A stretch of 64,000 nucleotides of DNA from Ottelia alismoides (taxonomy: Eukaryota; Streptophyta; Magnoliopsida; Alismatales; Hydrocharitaceae), in NCBI GenBank assembly GCA_037367405.1, contig JAZKJV010000296.1, positions 434,001 to 498,000 of the forward strand, in the 5' to 3' direction. Made by a program: the position numbers and the translations under genes. Shown here in pieces: positions 9,610-22,760 of this stretch. Below the pieces are notes generated by a model. That model did no database searches and was not told the DNA's origin. It saw only the letters and a program-made list of their open reading frames with translations. The stretch's first letter is position 1; each line of letters starts with the position of its first letter.

Positions 9610-12063
9610 CCTAATCCAGTGATGAACACAAAACACATTTTTTTATTGAATTTTAGGAATTAAAAGGCAATAATTTAAAATACACACTTTTTATGATTTT
9701 TTAAATAATTTTTCACACAAACAGAATGCAAAAATCATGAAAATTTTACTGGAATTAAAACATGATGCAAGGAAGTTACAGTAATGTTTTTGGATTTTTT
9801 TTGAAAAATATGAAAATTTTATGTATTTTTTAATGGAAACAAAGCGACAGTGAGTAATTAATTTCTAATAAATCCACGTTATAAAATTAGTCAAAGTGCG
9901 AATTATCTCAAAAAGATATTTAGATGAGCAAATTAGGAGAGTTGAAATTTCACAAAAATAATGTATGTGGATTTAATTAAAAATCAAATCCTAAATTCAC
10001 TCTACAATTTATTTCAAGCACAAGACAACTCAAATTGAGATAAAATTTAGATAGTATTTCCAACATATTTCAAGTCATCAATTTTGATTTTTGTGGAATT
10101 TTTAGAGCAACTGTGTGTTTGATATGTATTTAAGAGCACATGATTGGGTAAAATATATACGTTTTCAATAAAATAATTTCAGTTAATTACTCAAGAGTCA
10201 GAAAAATATAAATAAATATTCAGATGGTAGAGAATTAGTTGCTCAATATCATGCTATTTTTCATTGAATAAAACGGTGCAAAATTGATGTCCAAATTAAG
10301 AGTCAAACACATGGGTATCCGTGCAAAATTGAAATAAACTTAAACAGAACAAAACAAGAACATGGACTGTTTTGTAATTACAAAAGCATGAGAGAATAAG
10401 ATAGCAATTTTACAAAAAATAAAAAGGGGCCTTCTTCTTCTTTCCAAGTGTTAGGTCACAAGGGCGGCTGGCGCGGAACGATGCGAGGGAGGCGGCTGTT
10501 GTGCGCGGTGGGGAGCGGCCAGGCGCGGGCAGCGGGGCTCCGCGACGGGGGTGCACGGGTGGGCGACGCCTCCGCGCGAAGTAGTCGACTGTGGTGGATG
10601 GCCCCGCCCGCGCGCTTGGGCGTGTTGGGAGGAAGCCGAGGGTGAGGGGAGGGTTGCGACGCCTTGGCGGAGGAGGCACCGCCTGGAGGCGCGATGTCCG
10701 GTGGCTGGGGGGCTCCTCCCGCAGTGGGGAACGACCAGACGCTAGGGGGTGGCGTCGGCTCCTTTTTTTTATTTTTTTTAATTTTTTTCCTGTGATTAAG
10801 TTTTTATATTTTTTATATTTTTTTAAACATGGAATAAATAAAAGAAAATGAAGGTGAGAAGATAATTTGGTGGTGAAGGTGGTGGTAATATGATGAAGGT
10901 GGTGATGATGGTATGATGTGATATAAAATGATGGTCTGGTGAAAATAACAAGGAAATAAAATGTGAGATAAACAAAATAACAAGGGATATGAGACGAAAT
11001 ACTTACCTGAAGTTCGTCGGATTTGCGGAGCAGCTACGCTGGACTCCTATCTTCGCTTCGATCCGATTGGCAAAATAAAAATCGGAGAATCTACGCGAGC
11101 TCGTTGGGGAACTCGTGACGCGGACCTGAGCTCCCCGGATCTCGTCTGAAGGAGGTCGTCGCTCAAGGAAGACACTTCGCCGCTGTCACCAACAAAACAC
11201 GCCAACCTCTCTCCTTTTTCTATTAGAATGGCGGGATGAGAAAAAATGTGGATGTGGAGATGAATATAAAGAGAAGAGAAAGGGAGGTTAGATAGGTGGT
11301 GGAGTTGAATGGGTGGTTGGATGAAGAATATGGAGTGGAATGGAGGTTATTAAAAAATGGTGGAGTTGAGTGAAAATTGATGGTAGAAGAGAAGTTATTG
11401 TAAAGAATAGAAAATAAACAAAGAGAAGAAAAAGAGTGGGGAATTTACAAAAGAAGACAAACAACATGTACATTTTTTGTTTGCTTTTCTAATTAATATT
11501 TTTTTGTCTTTTAAATAAGAGATATTTACAATAGAAATATACATTAAAATGCTAGAATCAAAATAAAACACAATGATGATTTTTTTGTATTTTTTTATTA
11601 ATCAAGAAAGATAAAATAAAAAATAAAGAAAGAATGAATATATACATAATATATGTATATACATCTAGGTCCCAAAACCCAACTTTTGCAAATGAGCTCT
11701 GATTTTAATGAAACCACTTCCGTTGAATATATAATTTTCTAACTTGAAATTTAAAAGTGAGTTTGGTGAATTTGGAGTTCATACGGAGCGGGAATTTGGC
11801 CGGAAAGTTGGACTTTACGACTTTTATCTTTAGGATCTAGGAGCATTTATTTGAGATGAAATTTATTTTGTATTTTTTGTATTTTTATATACATTGTTAT
11901 GAACAAGTTAGAGAAAGAATTAGCCAAAAAGGAGTTGAAATGAAATTATTAAATACATGAAGTTTTGGGCTATTTACAGGTGAAAAACTCCTTTATTTTT
12001 GCGGCTTTTTATTGTTAATTTATTTTGTACAATATAATCTATACTAATTAATGTGTTTTATTT
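9610..12063 (-). other. Gypsy LTR body, no gene seen
   Basis: This is the main part of the right gypsy LTR. A GC-rich block (about 10440-10760) contrasts with the AT-rich surroundings, and frames in it on both strands are compositional artefacts. A second GC-richer block (about 11010-11210) follows. T-rich and A-rich runs dominate 11400-11640. No gene or RNA is recognisable. Confidence 0.5.
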
Positions 12064-14421
12064 TTTTTGAAAGCCAGAAACAGGGGGAGACATTCGATGG
12101 TGTTCGCCCCATAATTTATTTATTAAAGGTAACCAAAAGAAACAAGTACAAAAGTGATAAAAAGACCAATTACATAACCCATTCCTCCAATAGTCTCGCT
12201 GCATGAATCTCCACATTTTCTTTGTAAAAGCGTTGCTCCGAGAAGAGTACAACGTTCCTCCCCAGCCAGACTGCTCACAGAATGGCGATTGGATATAAAA
12301 GCTCCCTCCGCACCCTGGTCCTATTAGCCACCATCGATCCGCAAAAAGACGCCAGATCCAAAGCGCATAACCAAGGTAGAGTGGCCGCTCCCCAAATCTG
12401 GATTACCTTGGAGCATTTAAAGAAAAGATGTTCCATAGACTCAATCGCCTCCTCGCAAAGAAGGCATCTATCAGAAATGGTACCCAGAAGTGTAGCACAT
12501 CTGTCCGTCGTCATCAGCCTCTGTCTACGCATTAGCCACAAGAACAAACCAATACGCTCGGGCAGCCTGAGAGCCCAAAAGAACGCGCAATAGCGAATCA
12601 CCACCTCCAAGCGAGACGACGGTGGTCTGCAGATTGCCCCAAAAGCCTTCTTAACCGAGAAAGGACCCACACGCCATCCCCAATAGTCCCTCCCATCCGT
12701 TGGACGCCCCACTTCCTTAATAGAATCCAATAAAGCAAGGAACTCCTCTAGTCTCTGATTGGAGAAATTAGATGAAAAAGTCGGAAATCGGCTCTTATCC
12801 GACCAGCAGGACGCCACCGTCATATTTTTATCATCCGCAAGAGTAAACAGGCGCGGGAAGCACGCACAAAGCCCCCCCGTCCAGTCATCGGACCAAAACT
12901 CGAAGGACTCGCCACTGCCAAGGATCGGTCTAAACAGAGAAATATGCTTGGTAAAAACATCTACCACCCCCTCCAGAATGGAGTGGGAGAGTCCAAGCGA
13001 GCATCCAGCCTCGGAAGTCCCCCCCAACATCGTAAGTCTTTCACAGCATGGATGAACAAAAGTCCTCCCCAGGGCCCAAATTCTGCTTGCCCACTTAAGA
13101 AGCAACGCATCGTTCATTTGATCCATACGATCCTTAACCCCCCCTCATTCTTAGGGAGAGTAATATCATCCCATCCAACAAGGTGAATGCTCCTCGTTTC
13201 CTTCCCATGCTTCCCCCACAAGAATCGACGCATGAGCTTCTCAAGCCGACCACGAATTCCTTTTGGTAAACGGCGATTGGAAAGGAAACAAACAGGGATG
13301 GAAGACAAGACCGCCTTTAGAAGGACCAAACGCCCCCCGATAGCACGGCCAATCTCCACCCTGCCAGCCTCACCTCCACCTTCTCCACGACTCTGATCCA
13401 ATCCTGCACCCTCGTCCTCCCCACAGTCAATGACATCCCCAGATAGTCCATCGGTAAAGAGCTGCAGTCCGACCCCAATGCTCGCTCACAAGCACCAGCC
13501 TCGTCCACAGAAAGCTCCAGAGGGATGACCTTCAACTTAGCAGGGTTCTTGAACAGACCGGAAAGCTCGCTGAAGATATCCAAGGCCAGGGTCATACTAT
13601 CGGCCTCCGCTGCTCCCCCCTCAATGAAGAAGATAGTGTTGTCGGCGTATTATAGAAGCGGGATCAGCGCCCCGCACTTCTCGTATCCACTCGAGAGCCC
13701 GCGGTTAACCATGATAACAATGTGGGTCAAAACGTCCGCGGCGAGAACAAACAACAGAGGAGCAAGGGGGCATCCCTGTCGAATGCCCCTACAAGGTTTG
13801 AAAGAGCCGCCCTCCGGGCATCCATTCACCATGACAGAGAGAGAAGACGTTGTCACGCAACGTCTCATCCAAGATCCACCTATCCAGAATCCCTGTCCTT
13901 CTCAGAACCGACCATAGGAACCTCCAGTCAAGGCTATCATAAGCCTTTGCAAAGTCCACCTTCCATACCACACCGTGCTTCTCCCCTCTCCTCCAGTCGG
14001 CGATGATCTCCGAGGCGAGAGTGAGGCAATCCGATATATGTCTACCAGGAATAAACGCAGATTGCAGCGGAGAGATAATGCTATCAAGAACACGTCTTAG
14101 CCTTAATGCGAAAACCTTCACAACAATTAGGTAAAGTGCGTTAGAAATCGCAATGGGACGAAAGTCGTCAATATTTTCTGCCACCGAACATTTGGAAATT
14201 AGAATGATCAAAGACCTGTTAATTCTTTCGAAGCCCGCATTGTCCATGCAAAATTCAGAAATGACCTTGAGCACCTCAGAGCCTACCAGATCCCAAAAAT
14301 CTTTGTAGAAAGCTACCGGGAAGCCATCCGGGCCCGGAGCCCCATCCGCATTCAAATCCCAAACCGCAGCCTTAGCCTCCTCCAAGGAGACATCCTAAGC
14401 GAGCATATCACAAAAAGAGGG

Positions 14422-14562
14422 TGTTGACGCATAGCTATTTTTGTATCTCTTTGTTATTTTATTTTCTTGTTATTCTCTTTATGTAATTTACCCATAGGCT
14501 ACTCTCCTATATAAGAGAGCCTAGGGCTATGGAATAGAACAACTTATTCACGTTTTCCAACA
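14422..14562 (+). repeat. CopA 5' LTR
   Basis: The LTR runs from TGTTGACGC to CCAACA. A TATA box (TATATAA, 14508-14514) lies between the inverted arms AGGCT (14496-14500) and AGCCT (14518-14522), the layout shared by the related LTRs. Confidence 0.95.
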
Positions 14563-14574
14563 TGGTATCAGAGC
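14563..14574 (+). other. CopA primer-binding site
   Basis: TGGTATCAGAGC directly abuts the LTR and is complementary to the 3' end of initiator tRNA-Met. The small stem CGGTC-CTA-GACCG follows within a few bases. Confidence 0.93.
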
Positions 14575-15192
14575 GACGGTCCTAGACCGGAGTTCTCGAA
14601 ACCCTAAACCTACCCCATCCACACCCGCCGGCCTCTCTTCTCTCTCTCCCTCTCGGCGCCGCCAGATCCGATCGGAGGCTCCTCTTCTTCTTCTCCGATC
14701 TGCGGTGATCTGAGGTGATCTGCGGTGATCTAGGCCGCAGATCCCCATCTGTGCTCGCATCGGATCTGCGGCGATCGGCTCTGGCGTTCTGCGCCTCTCG
14801 CGCATCTGGCGCACAGCCGCATCTGGCGCATCTGAGCGACTCCTGCAACTCCCGACAGATCCTGTGCGTCGCCAGATCCTGTGCGGCATAGCACCTCCTA
14901 CGCATCTTCAACAAGGAGGGGTTGTGCTGTGCTGTGAACATCTGCGTGCTAGGCATCTGCGCGCTGTGCCATATCTGTGCACATCTAGCGAGCACTAGGG
15001 CATTAGATACCGCGCGTCATCTCCAGCGCGTGAGGATTACATAGTGCGTGTACATATTGTACGCGTGCGGATTGTAGCGCGCGCAGATCCATGGGGATAG
15101 TTGCCTGAGGTCTACACAAGCAACTAATCCCGTCTATGTCATTGTAGACAAATATTATCCATTGTCATTCGCTCCAGTCTTCAGTCTCCAGT

Positions 15193-18100
15193 ATGTCAGA
15201 AAGCAAGGCAGATACCCCATCTATGGGCGCGTTTCGTGGTCCAGCGCCCATCGTCAAGATGGATGGCACGAACTATGAACTGTGGGCAATGCAGTTCATG
15301 AGTATGATGAAGTCCACGGGCAAGAAGCATATTCTCACAGAGCCCGAGCCTGCAGAGAAGACTGGAGTTCATGCCTCATGGGAGGCAGACGACGCATACG
15401 CCAAGGTGTGGCTATCTGGCACATTGGCTATTGAAATCGCCAATGACATTCTACATCAACCCACAGCCAAAGACATGTGGGATATCCTGGCAGCGACCTA
15501 TTCTCAGGCGAAGAATGAGACGAAGATCCTGCAACTACAACATGATATATTCACGATAAAGCAGAAGGGCCGCCCGTTACATTCTCTCTATACATCTTTG
15601 AGAGGAATGTTTGAGAAGCTTTACAGCTTCATGCCTCTTACCGCCACACCAGAGCAGCAGAAGACATACAGGAATGCAACGATGGTGGGTGTGTTTCTTG
15701 CTGCACTCGATCCAGAGTATGAGGCCGCACGTTCACAGATTTTGGCGGACTCGACTATTCCTCCCATGGAGGAGGCTTTTCACAGATTGAGTAGGATCAC
15801 TGTACCTTCAGCAGCTGCCAGTCAGAATCCCTCAGCCATGGCGGTCAACAGGGGCCGTGGTTCTCATTACCAGGGCCGTGGACGTACTCCCCGTGGAAGG
15901 GGTGGTCGCACTAGGCCTACATGCTCATATTGTCACCGCATCGGACATACTGAGGACACATGCTACTCAAAGCATGGATTTCCTGCATCTGCACGAGTCA
16001 CTGAGCAGATAGAGCCTCCTTCTGCTGCTTCACTGGATCAGCGTTTTGATGATCTGGTTGCCCGCCTCAGGGGCATTATCCCACCATCTGGCCCAGCACC
16101 GACGACAGAGAGTCATACTGATGTTGCTGCTTCTGCTTCTGCCTCTACGAGTACTTCAGGTAGTACACTTGCACTTCATAGTAGTAGATCGGATACATTG
16201 CCATGGATCATGGACTCAGGCGCTACACATCATCTATGTGGCGACCAGAGTCTACTTTCAGGATATACTCAGATCCCTCCAGGACGGACAGTAGTGATTG
16301 CCGATGGCACACATTCCCCCATCACGGGTCAGGGGGAGATTAGATTGACATCCTCTATGCAGCTCAAGAATGTTTTACATGCACCGCATTTTTCTATGAA
16401 TCTTTTGTCGATCAGTCAGATTACGAAGGATCTCCAATGTCGAGCTATTTTTGATCCATCTTCTTTGATTTTTCAGGACATCCGTACGGGCAACGTGATT
16501 GGTCATGGCTATGAGCAAGGAGGCCTCTATCGTCTGAACCAGACCCCATTTGCCGGAATCACATCTTCTCCCGCTGGACAAGTATCTTCTCTCCTGTGGC
16601 ATCTGCGTTTTGGTCATCTACCGCTTCAGAAGTTGCGTCTTGTCTTACCTTATAGTTTCTCTCACACACCTATCCAGTGTGAGGCGTGTCAGTTGGGAAA
16701 ACATCACAGGTCATCGTTTCCCAGTAGTCAAGGTCGGAGTAGTAACTCCAAATTTGAGTTGTTTCATGTTGATGTCTGGGGTCCAAGTCGTGTTCCCGAT
16801 CATCAGGGGCACAGGTTTTATATTGTATTTGTGGATGATTTCTCTAGAGCATCATGGGTATTTCTAATGAAAAATAAGTCTGAAGCTGGAAATATTATTA
16901 TTCAATTTCTAAATGAGATTCAGAATGGTTTTTCCACAACAGTCAAAATTATGAGAAGTGACAATGCCTTAGAGTTGTACACCAATAATCTAGCCAACTA
17001 CTACTCCTCTAAAGGAATTGTTCACCAAACATCATGTGCCCATACGTCTCAACAAAATGGGGTTGCAGAAAGAAAACACCGTCACCTTCTTGATGTCACA
17101 AGGTCACTTCTCATTCAGAGTCATGTTCCGTATTCATACTGGGGTGATGCAGTCCTTACTGCATGTTATCTTATAAATCGTATGCCCTCGTCTGTCTTGA
17201 ATGAACAGGTTCCTTTCTCACTTATTTATCCTGACAAGGATCTGTTCACTCTTACCCCTCGTGTGTTTGGGTCAGTCGCCTTTGTCCATCAGTTGTCGCC
17301 CGGTTCTGACAAGCTCTCTCCTAGGGCTGTCAAGTGTGTCTTTGTGGGGTACTCCAGAACTCAAAAGGGGTACAAGTGTTTTGACCCTGTGCGTCGGCGG
17401 TATATGATCAGTGCAGATGTTACATTCTTTGAATCCATCATGTATTTCTCAGATTCTGGGAAAATGCAGCCGCCACCTATATCCCCTGACATTGTATTCA
17501 TGGCACCACCAACATCACAACCGCCACCAACATCTCAACCACCACTACCACCGCCATCAATAGTATCTCCGTTACCATTCCATTACACCCGGAGGCCGAA
17601 TCAAGCTCATGGTCCTGACCAGTCAACTAGCTCGCCTATGGTATGTAATGAGAATATTAATGTTGATGGATCTGACGATATTTCTCAGCAGGATGCATTA
17701 CAGGAGCATGGTGATACCACAGAGGACCTAGATTTTTCAATCGCTCTACGCAAGCCGAAGAGAAGCTGTGTCAAGTATCCTGTATCAGCAGTGGTGTCGT
17801 TTGAGAGGCTATCTGGACCATTCAGGACGTTTGCATTGGCACTTTCAGCTTCAGCCATCCCACGGAACCATCAGGATGCTATGCAGGATGCTAGATGGCG
17901 ACTAGCAATGGAAGAAGAGATGGAGGCACTTCAGTCTAGAGGAACCTGGAGTTTGGTTCCTATACCTCCAGATGTTAGCCCGGTGAGTTGCAAATGGGTG
18001 TTTACAGTTAAGCAAAATGCAGATGGTTCCATTGACAGGTACAAGGCACGCCTTGTTGCTCGGGGCTTAACGCAGACATATGGGGTAGATTACCTAGACA

Positions 18101-19393
18101 CCTTCTCCCCGGTGGCGCGTCATTCCACTTTACGGATCCTGCTATCTGTTGCGGTTGCTAAAGACTGGCCACTATATCAACTGGACGTAAAGAATGCATT
18201 TTTGTATGGAGACTTGCATGAGGAAGTCTATATGCAACAACCACCTGGTTTTGCTGTCGAGGGGGGAGTGTTCCAAGGTTTGCAGATTGCATAAGGCCAT
18301 CTATGGTCTTAAGCAGAGCCCCAGAGCATGGTTTCAGAAGCTTTCAGACCTCTTTGAGAAACAAGAATATAAACGCTCCAATGCTGATCATTCCTTGTTC
18401 GTACAGAAGACGGCGAGAGGTATCATTGTAATCATGGTTTATGTTGATGATATCTTGATTACAGGTGATGATGACCAAGGCATTAAGCAAGCAAAGGAAA
18501 GGCTGGGGACCGAGTTTGTCACCAAGGACTTGGGAGTTCTTAGATATTTTCTGGGGCTGGAATTTGCTAGAAATCCATATGGATTAGTCATGACACAGAG
18601 GAAGTATGTCACAGATCTACTGAGTGAGACAGGTATGCTAGGGTGTCGACCTGCTACGACACCAATGGACCCTAGCATGAAGCTGTATGATGATGACACA
18701 GAAGAGGTGGATCAGAGAAGGTACAGAGAACTGGTAGGCAAATTACTGTATGTCACTATCACTAGACCTGATATACAGTTTGCAGTGAGTCGTGTGAGCC
18801 AGTTCATGGAGCAACCACGCCAGGCCCATATGGATGCCATACACATGATTCTGAGATATCTAAAATCATCTCCAGGTGCAGGCTTGCTATTTAAGAAAGG
18901 AAAGGAGATTTCTGTTACAGGATGTGCGGATGCAGACTATGCAGGATGCCCCAAGGACAGGAAGTCAACATCAGGGTTTGCAGTCTATGTTGGAGATGCT
19001 CTAGTTTCGTGGAAGAGCAAGAAGCAGACAGTAGTAGCTAGATCCAGTGCTGAATCAGAGTATCGGGCTATGGCCCAGGCGAGCACAGAAATGATGTGGG
19101 TAAAATCCTTACTTGCAGACCTATGTATTGATATACCTCTTCCTATGATGTTGGAATGTGACAATCAGGCCGCCTTGTTCATTGCAAATAACCCAACTTT
19201 TCATGAGAGGACCAAACATATTGAGGTCGACTGTCACTACATACGTGACATGATTCAGAAGGGGTTCATTGCTACATCTCACGTCACATCAGAGAATCAG
19301 ACTGCTGATATTTTCACCAAGGCACTATTTAGAGGCCCATTCCAGAAGTGTGCGTCCAAGCTGAGCATGATTGATATCTATGCTCCATCTTGA
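15193..19393 (+). pseudogene. CopA gag-pol with a one-base frameshift
   Basis: The first frame (15193-18294, 1033 residues) starts MSESKAD. It contains the copia gag core ([14 protein letters not shown]), a CCHC knuckle [14 protein letters not shown] (244-257), protease [10 protein letters not shown], integrase HH-CC and DDE signatures, and the start of RT ([12 protein letters not shown]). The second frame (18194-19393) carries YVDDILITGDD and all of RNase H to IYAPS. The switch is caused by six G bases (18261-18266) where intact CopD has five. Everything else appears conserved, so this is a very recent loss, or possibly a sequencing error in a homopolymer. Confidence 0.93.
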
Positions 19394-19400
19394 GGGGGAG
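19390..19400 (+). other. CopA 3' polypurine tract
   Basis: TTGAGGGGGAG abuts the 3' LTR; the gag-pol stop TGA overlaps it. Confidence 0.9.
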
Positions 19401-19541
19401 TGTTGACGCATAGCTATTTTTGTATCTCTTTGTTATTTTATTTTCTTGTTATTCTCTTTATGTAATTTACCCATAGGCTACTCTCCTATATAAGAGAGCC
19501 TAGGGCTATGGAATAGAACAACTTATTCACGTTTTCCAACA
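19401..19541 (+). repeat. CopA 3' LTR
   Basis: Identical by eye to 14422-14562 over all 141 bases, followed by the target duplication GAGGG. Confidence 0.95.
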
Positions 19542-21281
19542 GAGGGCGTTAAGGGCGTGGCCCCAAGACCCAACCACTTCCTTAATCTCGGTATAGTCGT
19601 TGAGGAGACGTCCTTAAAGTGCTTGATAATAGCCTTCCCCAACTCTTTATTCCCCTCTACGTGCACCCCGCCTATCATAACCGACCGCACTGCATTTGAG
19701 CGTCGTCTCCCACTAGCAATTTGATGAAAAAAAGAGGTGTTTGCGTCCCCTTCCCGCAACCACGTACCTCTCGACCTCTGCCTCCACTCCGTGTCCCGCT
19801 TCCGGTCCTCAGACGCAATTAGTTTTTGAGCAGTAGAACGGGTAGCCAATTCTTCCGCCGAGAGCTCTCTTCCATCCTCCAAAGCATCCAACCTCCGAAC
19901 CACGTCCTCAGCCTCCAACCTTGCAGCGCATCTGACAGCTCTAGAATCCCTCTTGAAAGCACACAATCTTAAGCGTAAAGATGTAAGCTTCTGAACAAAG
20001 CGGGACGCCGCGAGCCGGTGACATTCACGCTTGACCAATGAGAGGTCACCAACTCTCTAAAATTATCCTCCAACAGCCAGCATTTTTCATATCTAAAGAG
20101 CCTCCTCTGAGTTGGGGCATCACTGGATTCCCAAACAATTGGTGTATGATCGGAAGCGTCCAAGGTCTAACCCCCACAAAGGATAGCGTGAACGAATCAA
20201 GGAGCTCAGGCGAAGCTAAGAAGCGATCGATGCGGGACTGAGAATTGGAGCTTCTCCATGTATAAGCGAAATCTCCCGCATCCAAAACCTCTAGTCCCAA
20301 AGAATCAATAGTGTGTGCAAAATCGACCGAGCCCGGGTCTCGACCTCCCCTGTACCCCGGCCGGTCCGTCGTTCGGAGAGTAACATTGAAGTCTCCCCCA
20401 ATGAGCCAAGGGACATCCTTGAAAGCCCTACTCGCCTCGTGAAGATCCTCCCAAACCTCTCTACGCAGCACATGACAGCAAGGACCATACACACAAGAGA
20501 CGGCCAACGGCATAGAGGAAAGCGTACATACCAAAAGGATCGATAGGATGTGCCTCCCCCGAAGAATCGAGTTGAAGGCTAGAGCTGAAGATCTCCAAGC
20601 CACCAACATTCCACCAGAAGTGCCCACCGCATCAAAGGCCCTGAATTGGTCGATTCCTCCCGCACCAAAAGACCTCCATATATCATCAGTGAAAGATTGG
20701 GTCTTCATTTCCTGTAGCAGAATCACGTCGCATCCCCATTCCAAGAATCTCGAGCCCAGAGTCCCCTCTGCTTACCCAATTCCCCGAGCCCCCGAACATT
20801 CCATGAAAGAACTTTCATTTAGGATCTACTTGCTGCCCCTGAATTCAGACCACCCCTGCAGCCTCCGCCACTGTCAACTTTAAACTCGAGCAAGGTTGTG
20901 GCTCAGAGCGCGAAGGCCTGGATATGTTCCTATGCCTGTATCTCTTAGTTGTTCTTCTGTCAGCAATTCCCGCTGAGAGTTGACCATTGCCCACGTGAAG
21001 GCTCGGCATCATGGGAGCAGAGTCGGAGATAATATCACTACATATGCCATCCACCCCAACGGACAAGGTCGGAATATCATCACCGGAGCATTGAATGGAC
21101 TGAGGCCAAGCCCTCCCCCCTGAAACCCAGGCGTCCCCCCCCCCCCCCCCCCCGCAATGAACCCATCAGGGAGGAATCCCATGGGGCGAAACCTAGGATC
21201 CCTCACCTCAAGAGGGAGGGAGAAAGCCCGTGAGGAGGACTGGGCCAAGCAAACCGAGGGAGCAGAGGGACCCACATTTGT

Positions 21282-22760
21282 TTAGAAGAATCGACTAACA
21301 ACCGAGTCCGAGAGGCCCTGGATATCCGAATAAAAGTTTCCCTGAGTGACCGGATCCGCGGAAGAGTCTGAATACGCTAATCGGATATCTGGATCCACTT
21401 CTAGCGGGAAGGAGAAAGGCTGCGCCGAACAGACAGTTACCTTCCTTCCCACGTCAGAAGACAAAGATAATTTCTTGGGAACATGGCACAACGCCTGAGA
21501 AGAACCAGCCGCATGTCGCGTGTAATCATCCTCGCGCGTCGATCCACCCAAGGCGCCCCTTGGAAAACCAACCATCAAGTCTGGAAGCGAAACGACGTCG
21601 CCCATCCTTGGACCCTCTGACGGCGGCGGAGGCTCAACAATCTGCATCTCGATTCTGAACGTGAAGCATCTAACCTCGATTGCCGCGAAGGACCCCCTGC
21701 CGTCAAAACCATCCAAGAAACCTTTGTTGCATTCAATCAGCACAACTGTGTCCTCCACAGGCGATCTGGGCTTCAACCCATCTTCAAGTACCGCTAAGAC
21801 CGCTCCCCAACGGCTGAGGGCTCGCCGCAGGCAGGGAACCGTTCTGGATAGGAAAGGAACGCCGCTAACCTTTGCAACACAAACCTCCATCTCCTCACAC
21901 GCACCATCCGCAAAACGAAGAGGTCGCCAGCAGACCTCGCCCATATCACCATTTTGAAGCACGCGATCTCTCTGCTCTGCGGAGAGTCCACGAGCGCAGC
22001 ATCTCCGATCATCAAGCACTACCAAGTCGCCCGTGAACCGCGATCCAAGGAAACCACAGAGGTGAGACTTCACAGTCTCCACCGAGATGGTACCTCGCAC
22101 TGCGAAACCGATTAACGCATGCAAGTCGGATCCCCGACCTTCTCCTAATACCGCCTCATCGGCCTTGGATGACCCCCCCTCTACAAGTTGACGTCTACTC
22201 GCATCTCGAACACCACCCGAAACCATCTCAACGAAGTTAGGACCCTCTTGGCGAACAAACGACGTAGAAGAAGGGCGATGCACGTGATGACGAGCCGAGC
22301 CATGCACAGAAGCAGGTGTAGCAAGCGACGCAAACCTGCATGTAGCTTGGCGGTGACCAACCCTCCCACAAGAATAGCACCTCGGCGGAGTAGGACAGAG
22401 CGATGCAACATGTCCCCTACTCCCGCATTGAAAGCACTTTCGCCCCGACTTCCTGTGAGAAATATGAACCCACTCCTCACCTTCCCCTCCACGCGCTTCC
22501 GTACCGACATCAACTACCAGGCTCCCCCTCTCAACCCATCGAGCCACCAACTTCCCCTTCTCCGAAACCTCACTTCTATCCACATGCACTGCATCACTGC
22601 GACTTCCCTCCGCACCCCCTTCCTCCACTACCACCCCCTTGGCGAGCCCTAGTGGGCCAACCACCACCCCTTCCTCCTGCGACGAGTCTCTTCTTCGCGC
22701 AACCTCTGGCAGCGAAGCCCCACGCGCTCCCGGACCTCGCACCCTCCACCAACGCTCCAT
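21282..22760 (-). CDS. L1 ORF1 nucleic-acid-binding protein
   Basis: A frame of 492 residues is uninterrupted. Two CCHC zinc knuckles occur at about residues 109-122 (CFQCGSRGHVASLC) and 128-141 (CYSCGRVGHRQATC), followed by a predicted RNA-binding fold region (about 205-375) of the kind seen in plant L1 ORF1 proteins. ORF1 proteins coat the LINE RNA to form the retrotransposition particle. The first Met lies about 12 bases from the element's 5' end, so the true N terminus might have been lost. A 19-base C tract (21135-21153) lies between it and ORF2. Confidence 0.75.
   Translation of the reverse strand: MERWWRVRGPGARGASLPEVARRRDSSQEEGVVVGPLGLAKGVVVEEGGAEGSRSDAVHVDRSEVSEKGKLVARWVERGSLVVDVGTEARGGEGEEWVHISHRKSGRKCFQCGSRGHVASLCPTPPRCYSCGRVGHRQATCRFASLATPASVHGSARHHVHRPSSTSFVRQEGPNFVEMVSGGVRDASRRQLVEGGSSKADEAVLGEGRGSDLHALIGFAVRGTISVETVKSHLCGFLGSRFTGDLVVLDDRRCCARGLSAEQRDRVLQNGDMGEVCWRPLRFADGACEEMEVCVAKVSGVPFLSRTVPCLRRALSRWGAVLAVLEDGLKPRSPVEDTVVLIECNKGFLDGFDGRGSFAAIEVRCFTFRIEMQIVEPPPPSEGPRMGDVVSLPDLMVGFPRGALGGSTREDDYTRHAAGSSQALCHVPKKLSLSSDVGRKVTVCSAQPFSFPLEVDPDIRLAYSDSSADPVTQGNFYSDIQGLSDSVVSRFF

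Larger units (their letters stand above)
14422..19541 (+). mobile_element. CopA: young Ty1/copia element inside L1
   Basis: The two 141-bp LTRs (14422-14562 and 19401-19541) are identical by eye. They are flanked by a perfect 5-bp target duplication GAGGG (14417-14421 and 19542-19546). PBS, gag-pol and polypurine tract are all in place. The gag-pol frame is broken by a single extra G in the RT region. Its protein is very close to that of CopD, but the LTR U3 sequence differs, so the two are sister subfamilies. Confidence 0.95.
12275..20819 (-). pseudogene. L1 ORF2: endonuclease-RT-zinc domain, broken and split by CopA
   Basis: The endonuclease begins at 20819 with MKVLSWNVRGLGE. It is frameshifted near 20730 and continues (20046-20744) with LLQEMK, VYGPC and GGDFNVTL. 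The linker is 19523-20038. CopA then interrupts it, and RT resumes at 14385 with DGAPGPDGFPVAFYKDFWD, FRPIAISNALYLIV, SAFIPGRHISD and VDFAKAYDSLDW, then GIRQGCPLAPLLF. The polymerase box that should be YADD reads YADN, just after a stop near 13651. The tail (12275-13126) has the LINE C-terminal zinc region with CLLCEE and MEHLFFKC. It nicked and copied in cis when active; it is now dead. Confidence 0.9.

Noticed and set aside
10410..10851. Overlapping GC-rich open frames on both strands
   Set aside because: Frames open on both strands in the same place with Arg/Pro/Gly-rich low-complexity products are a composition effect; the region is gypsy LTR.
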